From contig JABCYZ010000008.1 in assembly GCA_013289955.1 (NCBI GenBank), forward strand, positions 1 through 64,000: 64,000 nucleotides of DNA, in the 5' to 3' direction. How positions within the stretch are numbered: position 1 is the first letter of the stretch; the number at the start of each line of letters is the position of its first letter. The stretch is from Acidobacteriota bacterium. GTDB taxonomy: Bacteria; Acidobacteriota; Terriglobia; Acidiferrales; UBA7541. The notes beneath the pieces were generated by a model. The model was not told the DNA's origin. It made no database searches and worked only from the letters and a program-made list of their open reading frames with translations. A program made the position numbers and the translations under genes. Positions 42,903-50,638 of the stretch are shown piece after piece.

Positions 42903-44810
42903 TCAATTCGGCAGGTTGAGCTTCTTCAGGAGCGCGGCATATCGCGGATCGCGGTGCAAGTTCTTCAGCAGTGGGTCGATTTTCATTTGAATCAAACCAT
43001 CATTATGTCTGGCATAGCCTCGATCAAGCCACGAGAAAGCTTTGTCGGACTGGTTGCGGAAGGCATAAACCCTCGCGATTGAGTAGTCTTGGACCCCTTG
43101 GTATTTCGCAATCAACTCCCTCAAAGCGGCATCTGATTCTTTTCTCTGACCAAGCGCGTAGTATGCCACAGCATGTAAATACAAACCCCAGTCTCTTAGT
43201 TGTTGTTGCACTCGGTCGATTTCCGGCAAAGCATCCCGCGGCCGCCCCTGCAGAATATATGTCTGGCTTAGAGAGTAATGAGAGAACCAAAGGTCCGGTT
43301 TTAGTTCAAGCGCTCGCTTGTGATTTACCGCAGCCTCTTCGAGCTGCCCCACGAAGAACTGGGTTTCACCTAGTGTCTCCCAACTCTCTGCATTGAAGGG
43401 ATCCAATTGAACAGCTCGGCGATCCAGCGAAAGAGCTTCCTCAAAACGCCCGAGTATTAGTGCCGAGAAACCCGCCATCCGTATGATTTCGGGATTTTCG
43501 GGCTCGAGAGCGAGCCCCCGTTGTGTGGAAGCATTCGCTCCGGTCCAATCAAAGTCGTCCTGCCGCTGAATCCGCCCCATTTGGATATGAGCAGTTGCCA
43601 GGTTAGGGTTTATCTCTAAAGTTCGTACAACCGCTTCCCGGGCGAGCCGACGGCCCTCGTCACTGGGAATTAGACCTCGGAGGGCTTGCCAATGGCGAGC
43701 GCGGGACAACCCCACCCAAGCCAACGCATAGTCCGGTTCGAGTTGGACCGCTCGTTCGTAGGATTTTGCGGACCGATTGGTGTCTTCGTCGGAGTTCCGT
43801 TCAAAAAAGTAAAACCCCTGCACGTAAGCGTCAAAGGCTTCTGGACTAGCTGGGCGTTGGCGCACTAGCTCTGCTTGTTGCTGCGAAGTCAAACGCAGCT
43901 GGATCTCGCGCGCAACCGCTTTGGATACATCATCTTCTATGCTAAAAATGTCCTTCGTTGGATAGTCGTAATCGTGTGACCACAGGTGAGTTTGATTCTT
44001 CATCTCGACAAGCTGAGCCGTGAGTCGTAGCTGATTTCCGCTTTCGCGCAGGCTGTTTTCCAGCACATATTGCACGGAAAGATCACGTCCAATTTCGTCC
44101 AGGCGCCGATCCTTGTGCTTATAACCCATGACGGACGTTCTTGCGATCACACCGAGCTGCTCCGGGTCTAGCCGACCTAACTGTGAAATCATTTCCTCGG
44201 TCAGGCCGTCCGCAAGATATTCCCTGTTGGGATCGCCAGTGAGGTTCTCAAATGGCAGCACGGCAAGCATGATTTTCTGTGGCCGCCGCGTCATGCCCGC
44301 AAAATGTCGCCAGGAAGCGTAGGCGACTGCCACCAAAATGAGGGTCGACGCAACCAAGAATGCAGCGTTCGGCCAAAGCTTTGTCACTTTTGAAATCGCC
44401 GTACCTGCGCGACCCTCGATAGAGGATTGCGTATTGGCGAGCGAATTTTCGGCGGAGACTTGAACCGCGTCTCCTCTCGCGATGGCTCCTGCGTCGGCAA
44501 CCGTAACGTCCATCGTGAATTGGTAGCCTTTTCGGGCAATCGTCACGATCAAGCGAGGGTTCTCCGAGGCGTCTCCCAAAGCTTTGCGTAAGTGCCAGAC
44601 ATATTGCGCCAAATTCCCTTCTTCTACGACCGTGTCGCCCCACACGGCTTTTAGCAATTCCTCTTTGGTGACCAGGCGGTTTGGGTTTTGAGCCAGAAAG
44701 AGTAGGACATCGAAAGCTTTAGGGGTCAGAGAAAGGGGTGAATCCGCGCGAGACAGCATGCGCCTGCCTGGATCCAGCACAAACGGCCCGAAACGGTACG
44801 ACTTGCTCAT
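42903..44810 (-). CDS. winged-helix transcriptional regulator with TPR domain
   Basis: A 635-residue paralogue of the gene at 31390-33741. The winged helix (about 4-105) shows SLTPKAFDVLLFLAQNPNR, KEELLKAVWGD and IVTIARKGYQF. One membrane helix follows (WPNAAFLVASTLILVAVAYA). Then comes the domain common in these proteins, with VLPFENLTGDPNREYLADGL and SVQYVLENSLRESGNQLRLT, resembling the TolB-like part of adenylate-cyclase-type regulators. TPR repeats fill about 320-630 (YERAVQLEPDYALAWVGLS, HKRALELKPDLWFSHYSL). It faces the PAS-EBP gene at 45055 divergently. Confidence 0.91.
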   Translation of the reverse strand: MSKSYRFGPFVLDPGRRMLSRADSPLSLTPKAFDVLLFLAQNPNRLVTKEELLKAVWGDTVVEEGNLAQYVWHLRKALGDASENPRLIVTIARKGYQFTMDVTVADAGAIARGDAVQVSAENSLANTQSSIEGRAGTAISKVTKLWPNAAFLVASTLILVAVAYASWRHFAGMTRRPQKIMLAVLPFENLTGDPNREYLADGLTEEMISQLGRLDPEQLGVIARTSVMGYKHKDRRLDEIGRDLSVQYVLENSLRESGNQLRLTAQLVEMKNQTHLWSHDYDYPTKDIFSIEDDVSKAVAREIQLRLTSQQQAELVRQRPASPEAFDAYVQGFYFFERNSDEDTNRSAKSYERAVQLEPDYALAWVGLSRARHWQALRGLIPSDEGRRLAREAVVRTLEINPNLATAHIQMGRIQRQDDFDWTGANASTQRGLALEPENPEIIRMAGFSALILGRFEEALSLDRRAVQLDPFNAESWETLGETQFFVGQLEEAAVNHKRALELKPDLWFSHYSLSQTYILQGRPRDALPEIDRVQQQLRDWGLYLHAVAYYALGQRKESDAALRELIAKYQGVQDYSIARVYAFRNQSDKAFSWLDRGYARHNDGLIQMKIDPLLKNLHRDPRYAALLKKLNLPN

Positions 44811-44839
44811 AGGGACTCGTTAGCTTAACGGGCGATTGA

Positions 44840-44901
44840 GAGTTTTTCATCCTTTTTAAGAGTTCTCTGAAAGACTTCCAAAGCCTCACATTGAGAACAT
44901 G
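44840..44901 (+). repeat. upstream element, copy 2
   Basis: The counterpart of 41214-41275, beginning GAGTTTTTCAT and ending TTGAGAACATG. It lies between the divergent winged-helix/TPR gene and the PAS-EBP gene, about 155-215 bases before the start codon of the latter. Confidence 0.6.
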
Positions 44902-44971
44902 TCCCATTGAGAGTTCGGATTCTCTCATGGTAAGTGCTTCCGGCCACGAATTGATTGACGGGCAGGAACAA

Positions 44972-45080
44972 ATGCCGGATGGCTCCATCAAGTATGCCCG
45001 TGTAACCGCCCGTCTCTTTTGGGACAGGGCTAGAGTTCGTGGGAGCAGTCACCGATGTCACCAAGGAGATCGAAGCAGAA
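44972..45080 (+). pseudogene. decayed PAS/PAC segment upstream of the PAS-EBP gene
   Basis: From 44972 one frame reads MPDGSIKYARVTARLFWDR, a PAC-like strand pattern. The next frame then reads [20 protein letters not shown], which matches [11 protein letters not shown] in the third PAS unit of the five-PAS EBP. Together they are the end of a PAS/PAC unit broken by a frameshift near 45030. The EBP at 45055 starts in a third frame inside it, so that gene has probably lost one or more N-terminal PAS units. Confidence 0.6.
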
Positions 45081-47055
45081 GCGGCTTGCCAGCGAGGTCG
45101 ATCAGCGGGTTGCGGAACGGACCGCAGAACTTGGTAAGGCCAACGATGAACTGAGGAAGGAAATCGGTGAGCGCAGGAAGATTGAGGCGCGTTTGCTCGA
45201 GAGCGAAGCGGCCTTACAAAAAGCCTTCGATGAAATCAAGAAATCGGAGGCCAAACTGCGTCAGGTCATTGATGCAATCCCCACACTGGCGTGGTGCAAT
45301 CTTCCAGACGGCCCGAACGAATTCCTCAATAAACGTTGGCATGACTATACAGGACTACTGCCCGAAAGTTCGCACGGCTGGGGCTGGCAAGTTGCGTTCC
45401 ATCTGGAGGACTTACCACCGTTAATGGAAAAATGGCGAGAGTTGTTAATCTCAGGCGAACCGGGCGAAATCGAGGCACGTCTGCGCCGCTTTGACGGTGT
45501 CTACCGATGGTTCCTCATTTCCGTTGAGCCGTTACACGACGAAGCCGGTCGGATTGTCCGATGGTACGGTACAAGCACTGATATCGACGATCGCAAGCAG
45601 GTTGAAGACAGGCTTCTTCAAGAAAACATTGCTCTGAAGCGAGCCGAAGAAAAGATTCGGGAACAAGAAACAGAGTGGCGGCAGATGTTGGAGTTTACGC
45701 CTCAACTCGTCCGTGTATTCGGCCCCGACCACGAACGTATTTATGCCAACCGCATAGGGCTTGATTATCTGGGAGTCAGCCTAGAAGAGTGGCGGCAAGT
45801 ACGTGATATGTGTCGGTTCGTTCACCCCGATGACGGGGATCGGATGCGCGCCTTTTTCGACCGTGCTCGTTCTCTTGGTGCTGCCCGCGAGTTGGAGGTG
45901 CGGCTGCGCAAAGCTGATGGAAGTTATCGTTGGTTTCTCGTCCGGTACAACCCTGTGTGTGACAATAAAGGACAGGTCTTGCGATGGTATGTTGCCGGTA
46001 CGGACATTGAGGATCGCAAGCAAGCTGAAGAGAGGCTTCAGCGCGAGAACGTGGCTCTTCGGGAAGAAATCGATAAGACTTCGATGTTCGAAGAGATCGT
46101 AGGCACATCTCCGGCCTTGAAAACGGTACTGTCGCATATTTCCAAGGTTGCGCCAAGCAACTCGACCGTTCTCATCTCTGGTGAGACAGGAACTGGCAAA
46201 GAACTCGTAGCACGCGCGATTCACCGGAGGTCAGCCCGCGCCTTGCGCCCGTTTGTAAGCGTGAACTGTGCGGCGATACCCCGGGACCTGGTCGCCTCGG
46301 AACTATTCGGTCACGAAAAAGGAGCGTTTACGGGCGCGACACGCCAACGGCTGGGCCGTTTTGAATTAGCAAACGGAGGCACAATTTTCCTCGATGAGGT
46401 CGGAGAACTTCCAGCTGAGACTCAAGTTGCCCTCCTACGCGTTTTGCAGGAACACGAATTCGAACGCGTTGGCGGCATTCGTCGAATCCGTGCCGACGTC
46501 AGGGTCATCGCAGCCACCAACCGGGACCTTCAAGCCGCCATCCGCTCTGGGTCTTTCCGGAGTGATTTGTTCTATCGCCTGCATGTTTTCCCGATTCACA
46601 TGCCTCCTCTTCGAGAACGGGCAGATGACATTCCCCTGCTGGTCCAATACTTTATCGATCGCTACACACGGAAAGCGGGTAAAACCATAAAAGGTGTCAA
46701 TAAGAAGACTCTGGAGTTGCTGCAATCCTATTTGTGGCCTGGAAATATACGCGAATTACAGAACGTTATCGAAAGATCGGTAATACTCTGCGAGACGGAG
46801 ATTTTCTTCATACACGAAGCCTGGTTGCCAATGGAGCAAAAGTCGAGCGAGCCGAAAAACCATATCGAACTCTCTCGAAGAATCTCTGCGCAAGAAAAGA
46901 GCATGATTGAGGCAGCCCTGAAGGAAAGCCGCGGTCGCGTGTTTGGTCCCAAAGGGGCCGCTGGCAAGTTGGGCATACCGCGGTCGACGCTGGAATCGAA
47001 GATTAAGTCGCTGAAAATCGACAAGAATCGCTTCAAGGCAAATCCAGAAAATTGA
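45055..47055 (+). CDS. two-PAS sensor / sigma-54-dependent transcriptional activator
   Basis: A 666-residue protein. A long coiled coil (about 9-75, [20 protein letters not shown]) opens the chain, of the sort found after sensor domains, in line with loss of an N-terminal part. PAS/PAC units follow at about 68-182 and 205-325, ending STDIDDRKQ and GTDIEDRKQ. The AAA+ domain has GETGTGKE (376-383), GAFTGA (423-428), [10 protein letters not shown] and [10 protein letters not shown]. The Fis-like HTH is at about 630-655 ([20 protein letters not shown]). The ATG at 45055 has only a distant GGAG. Sensor ligands unknown. Confidence 0.9.
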   Translation: MSPRRSKQKRLASEVDQRVAERTAELGKANDELRKEIGERRKIEARLLESEAALQKAFDEIKKSEAKLRQVIDAIPTLAWCNLPDGPNEFLNKRWHDYTGLLPESSHGWGWQVAFHLEDLPPLMEKWRELLISGEPGEIEARLRRFDGVYRWFLISVEPLHDEAGRIVRWYGTSTDIDDRKQVEDRLLQENIALKRAEEKIREQETEWRQMLEFTPQLVRVFGPDHERIYANRIGLDYLGVSLEEWRQVRDMCRFVHPDDGDRMRAFFDRARSLGAARELEVRLRKADGSYRWFLVRYNPVCDNKGQVLRWYVAGTDIEDRKQAEERLQRENVALREEIDKTSMFEEIVGTSPALKTVLSHISKVAPSNSTVLISGETGTGKELVARAIHRRSARALRPFVSVNCAAIPRDLVASELFGHEKGAFTGATRQRLGRFELANGGTIFLDEVGELPAETQVALLRVLQEHEFERVGGIRRIRADVRVIAATNRDLQAAIRSGSFRSDLFYRLHVFPIHMPPLRERADDIPLLVQYFIDRYTRKAGKTIKGVNKKTLELLQSYLWPGNIRELQNVIERSVILCETEIFFIHEAWLPMEQKSSEPKNHIELSRRISAQEKSMIEAALKESRGRVFGPKGAAGKLGIPRSTLESKIKSLKIDKNRFKANPEN

Positions 47056-47093
47056 GGACTTTCGCGTAAGCGCAAAGTCAGCGTTGTTGGTAG

Positions 47094-47303
47094 AGGCTTC
47101 ATGCGCGGTTCGCGCCGGACATTTCGAATCCGACGCCCAAAGAGAAGGTTTACGGCGAGATTCTCACTGCGTGCCGACGCTCGAATTGGACGCTCGGCGG
47201 ACCGCGAGAAGCGGCTGCCCGGCTCGGTCTAAAACGAAGGACATTGTTCTACAAGATGAAGCGGCTGGGAATTGCGGGCCTGCCCGACCATTCGCAAGAC
47301 TGA
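47094..47303 (+). pseudogene. C-terminal HTH remnant of a second EBP subfamily
   Basis: An open stretch without a start codon, bounded upstream by a stop at 47091. From 47121 it reads ISNPTPKEKVYGEILTACRR, then the HTH LGGPREAAARLGLKRRTLFY, ending GLPDHSQD and a stop. This matches the last 60 residues of the EBP at 25362-26432 (IANPTLEDK, LGGPRGAAARLGLKRTTLFY, PADHSQD) almost residue for residue. It is not the C-terminus type of the adjacent PAS-EBP. It is a broken copy of the STAS/Clp-linked activator. Confidence 0.8.
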
Positions 47304-47554
47304 CCGGCGATGGACAAAGGCGTTGTCCGACCGTTCGCGATTCAGTCATGAGTTCGACATTATCGTCAAACCTCCGCCGTTAAGTACAAATTTGCGTCAC
47401 TCGCCCTTGCTGCCGCTACGCCTATGTTTCGAAAAACACGGCGGATGCGAGTTCTCCGTCAATATCCCACCTTGGACTCCGAGTTGCTGAAGAGGCCAGA
47501 GGAGAAAATCAGGCACCGAGACTTGTCGCTGAGGGACGAAAAGGAGAAACACAG

Positions 47555-48355
47555 ATGCTCAAGGGCTTCCACTATCCGCTCACGCCGAAGGGGAAATCGA
47601 CACTGAATCCCTCGCCTCCTTGGTACTACTCAGCGGATTTTCTGAGCGTTGAGTTTTGGGCGGATGCCTCTGCTGTCGCGGCGATACTGCCGCCGGGACT
47701 TGAAACAGAGCGCGCCGCGAACGGCCACTGCGGTGCGTACTTCTACGATTGGCAGTTCAGCGGAAACAATGAGGAGTATCTAGATCCACAGCGCTACCAG
47801 TATCGCGAATTTTTCATCCTTGTCGACGCTCTGTACGAAGGAAAGCCCGTCTCCTATTGCCCTTATATTTTTGTCGACAATGATGCAGCACTGGCGCGCG
47901 GCTGGACGCAGGGATATCCAAAGCGCCTTGGCCAGGTGTTTCAGACCAGGTTCTACGCGGCGACCGGGAAAGCCGGCCCGGCACTCGCGGCGGGATCGAA
48001 ATTTGCGGGCTCTGTCACAGCCAGCGGTCGCCGTCTTGCCGAGGCCGTCGTGACGCTCAGGGAACCGATAAAGGATCCATCGGTGCTGAAACAAAAACCT
48101 GTCGTCAACCTGTTGCATTTCCCTCGGCTGGCCGCGGACAAGCAAGGCCAACCGGTGGTTCACGAACTGGTGGAGAACGTTCCGCACGATGTCAAGATTG
48201 AGCAAGCGTGGATTGCAGACGGTTCGCTAAGGCTGCCTGTAGCCGACGGCGAAGAAATTTCTGACCTCGCGCCCATCCGCACGGGCAAAGGAGTGCGCGC
48301 CTCCATGGCCTACATCGTTGACGACCTCAAGACATTGAAGGATTTGAGGAAATAA
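47555..48355 (+). CDS. acetoacetate decarboxylase family protein
   Basis: A 266-residue member of the acetoacetate decarboxylase-like family. The Schiff-base lysine of the family is matched by K123 in GYPKRLG, and the preceding region (REFFILVDALYEGKPVSYC) fits the conserved core. N-terminal PPWYYSADFLSVEFWAD is also typical. Beyond acetoacetate, members act on other 2-oxo or 3-oxo acids or as aldolase-dehydratases, so the substrate is open. GGAG lies eight bases before the ATG. It begins the plus-strand organic acid cluster, 62 bases ahead of the pyruvate oxidase gene. Confidence 0.88.
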   Translation: MLKGFHYPLTPKGKSTLNPSPPWYYSADFLSVEFWADASAVAAILPPGLETERAANGHCGAYFYDWQFSGNNEEYLDPQRYQYREFFILVDALYEGKPVSYCPYIFVDNDAALARGWTQGYPKRLGQVFQTRFYAATGKAGPALAAGSKFAGSVTASGRRLAEAVVTLREPIKDPSVLKQKPVVNLLHFPRLAADKQGQPVVHELVENVPHDVKIEQAWIADGSLRLPVADGEEISDLAPIRTGKGVRASMAYIVDDLKTLKDLRK

Positions 48356-48416
48356 ACACCCGCTCGACAACGTCGATAGTGGTTCTTCAAGCCGCATATA
48401 CGCCCAAGGAGACGTC

Positions 48417-50153
48417 ATGGGAAAAACAGTAGCAGAACAGGTCGTAGAAATGATGATCGATGCCGGCATTCAGCGCGTCTATGGAGTGGTCGGCGATTCG
48501 ATCAATCCGATCATCGACGCCATTCGCAGGTCCGAAGGAAAACTTCGTTGGGTGCACTGCCGAAATGAGGAAGTTGGCGCGTTCGCGGCTGGTGCGGATG
48601 CTCTTTTAACGGGGCAGATTGCGGCGTGCGCCGGATCGTGCGGTCCCGGCAACCTCCATCTGATCCAGGGACTCTACAATTCTCATCGCAACGGGGCGCC
48701 GGTGTTCGCGATCGCCGGACAGGTGCCAAGCCGTTTCCTTGGCACCCAATACTTTCAGGAAACACATCCCGAAAGAATCTTCCGTGATTGCAGCCACTAT
48801 TGCGAAGCGGCCTACACCCCAGTTCAGGCCACCACCATGAGCAGGCTGGCGATTCAGACTGCAATCACCAAGCGCGGCGTTGGCCTGGTTTGCATTCCCG
48901 GGGATACGCTGGCGCAACCCGCGGCAGTCGATTTGCCAATGCATCCATTTTCTAGCGATCCCCCGCGCATTCGCCCGACGGATGACGATCTCGATAAGCT
49001 GGCCCTAATCATCAACTCCGCGCGGCGGCCTTTGATTTTCGGAGGTGAAGGCTGCCGAGACTCCCGCGATCAGGTTTTGGCGCTTTCACAAAAGCTCAAT
49101 GCCCCGGTCGGATTTTCCTACCGTGGAAAAGACGTGCTGGAGGCCGACAATCCCAACGCCGTGGGAATGACCGGTCTCGCGGGCTGGGGTGGATTGCAGT
49201 ATGGTCTGGACCGATGCGACGTTTTTATCATGTTGGGAACAGATTTTCCCTACGTCGATTTCATTCCGAAACAGCCGAAAATCGTTCAGATCGACAGCGA
49301 TCCCACGCACCTGGGGCGCCGCGCCCCACTGGAACTAGGCCTCTGCGGCCACGTCGCCGAGACGCTCGACGCGCTGCTTCCACGCATCAAATCACGCGGC
49401 GATGAGCGGGCGTTTCTGGATGAAGTGCTTGTGGCCCACCAAAATGCTACGAACCACATGCAGACTTATGTGGAGCATGGTGGATCTGACGGGAGACTCC
49501 GTCCCGAGCAGGTGGGCGATGCTGTTAGCCGCGTGTGCGCAGACGATTCAATCATTATTGCGGATACCGGCATGTGTGTAGTGTGGGCCGCACAACACCT
49601 ACGGATGCGTCGCGGCCAAAGAGTAATAACTTCGTTCAATCATGGGACGATGGCTAATGCCATGCCTGACGCAATCGGCGCGCAAATGGCATTCCCGAAA
49701 CGCCAAGTCATTGCCTTTTGCGGCGACGGCGGCCTCTCGATGCTTCTGGGCGATCTCCTGACCATCGTGTCCGAAAAACTGCCAATCAAGATCATCGTCT
49801 TCAACAACTCAACGCTTGGGATGGTTCGGCTGGAAATGATGGTTGGCGGTTACCCCTTCTGGGGAACCGAAATGCAGAACCCGGATTTCAGCGCCGTCGC
49901 AAGGGCAATGGGCTTCCACGCGGAACGTGTAGAGCGAAAGGCCGAGATCGCCCCCGCAATAGAGCGTGCGTTTGCACATCCCGGACCAGCTCTGCTGGAC
50001 GTGACCACTGATCCAGACGCCATGTCTGCACCGCCGAAAGCAACCTATGAAGAAGCGCGCGGATTCGCATTGGCGATGACTCGAATGGTCATGGACCATC
50101 GCGGCGACCAAGTGTTCGAACTCCTCAAGGGCAACATTCGCGGGATGGTCTAA
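48417..50153 (+). CDS. poxB: thiamine pyrophosphate enzyme, PoxB-type pyruvate:quinone oxidoreductase
   Basis: A 578-residue ThDP enzyme with all three domains. N-terminal VYGVVGDSINPIIDAI and RNEEVGAFAAGADA hold the ThDP glutamate; CAGSCGPGNLHLIQGLY and FQETHPERIFRDCSHYCE are characteristic of PoxB. The central FAD-binding domain is at about 190-330. The ThDP pyrophosphate motif starts GDGGLSM and ends VFNN (about 440-467). The C-terminus GFALAMTRMVMDHRGDQVFE resembles the membrane-associating tail of E. coli PoxB. It would oxidise pyruvate to acetate and CO2 with electrons to quinone. AAGGAG precedes the ATG. Confidence 0.9.
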   Translation: MGKTVAEQVVEMMIDAGIQRVYGVVGDSINPIIDAIRRSEGKLRWVHCRNEEVGAFAAGADALLTGQIAACAGSCGPGNLHLIQGLYNSHRNGAPVFAIAGQVPSRFLGTQYFQETHPERIFRDCSHYCEAAYTPVQATTMSRLAIQTAITKRGVGLVCIPGDTLAQPAAVDLPMHPFSSDPPRIRPTDDDLDKLALIINSARRPLIFGGEGCRDSRDQVLALSQKLNAPVGFSYRGKDVLEADNPNAVGMTGLAGWGGLQYGLDRCDVFIMLGTDFPYVDFIPKQPKIVQIDSDPTHLGRRAPLELGLCGHVAETLDALLPRIKSRGDERAFLDEVLVAHQNATNHMQTYVEHGGSDGRLRPEQVGDAVSRVCADDSIIIADTGMCVVWAAQHLRMRRGQRVITSFNHGTMANAMPDAIGAQMAFPKRQVIAFCGDGGLSMLLGDLLTIVSEKLPIKIIVFNNSTLGMVRLEMMVGGYPFWGTEMQNPDFSAVARAMGFHAERVERKAEIAPAIERAFAHPGPALLDVTTDPDAMSAPPKATYEEARGFALAMTRMVMDHRGDQVFELLKGNIRGMV

Positions 50154-50215
50154 GCCCATGTCGGGACACGGAGCTCTGCCAATTAACCAGGCACTGCCCG
50201 AAGAGGAGATAACGA

Positions 50216-50584
50216 ATGCCGCTGTATACCGTAATCGCCGAGGATGGCAGCATTTCCAATAAGACCGAAGCGAAAATCGCCAAGGAAATCACACGCATAC
50301 ATGTGGAGGTAATGAAGGTCCCAAAGAGCTTCGTGCGCGTCGTATTCCTTTCTTACACGAGCGGCTGCGGCTATACCGCTGGCGAACAGGCTCCCACCGT
50401 TGCATTGAACTGCGTTTTGCGCGTCGGTCACAGCGCTCAGGAGAAGTACGACGTGCTCAAGAGGCTCTGGTCCATGATTCAACAGCTAACTGGAGTGGCT
50501 ACAGAGCAATTGGCGATATCTCTCCAGGAGATCCCGGCTAGTAACGCCATGGAAATGGGACAAATCATGCAAGCAGTGGAGTAA
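50216..50584 (+). CDS. tautomerase-superfamily protein (cis-CaaD-like)
   Basis: A 122-residue protein that would expose proline at position 1 after methionine removal (MPLYTV), the catalytic base of the tautomerase superfamily. The helix KTEAKIAKEITRIHVEVMKV and the C-terminal LQEIPASNAMEMGQIM resemble the cis-3-chloroacrylic acid dehalogenase group, whose members are longer than 4-oxalocrotonate tautomerase. Physiological substrates of such proteins are mostly unknown. GAGGAG precedes the ATG. It lies between pyruvate oxidase and the flavoprotein dehydrogenase. Confidence 0.85.
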   Translation: MPLYTVIAEDGSISNKTEAKIAKEITRIHVEVMKVPKSFVRVVFLSYTSGCGYTAGEQAPTVALNCVLRVGHSAQEKYDVLKRLWSMIQQLTGVATEQLAISLQEIPASNAMEMGQIMQAVE

Positions 50585-50638
50585 GGGAAGCAGGGTCTAT
50601 GGAACGCCCGCAGCGTCATCGGTGAGGGGAGTCCAAGA

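Noticed and set aside
28266..47303. Possible mobile element explaining the repeated EBP sequences
   Set aside because: No transposase, terminal inverted repeats or target duplications were seen; the repeats fall inside genes and upstream regions.
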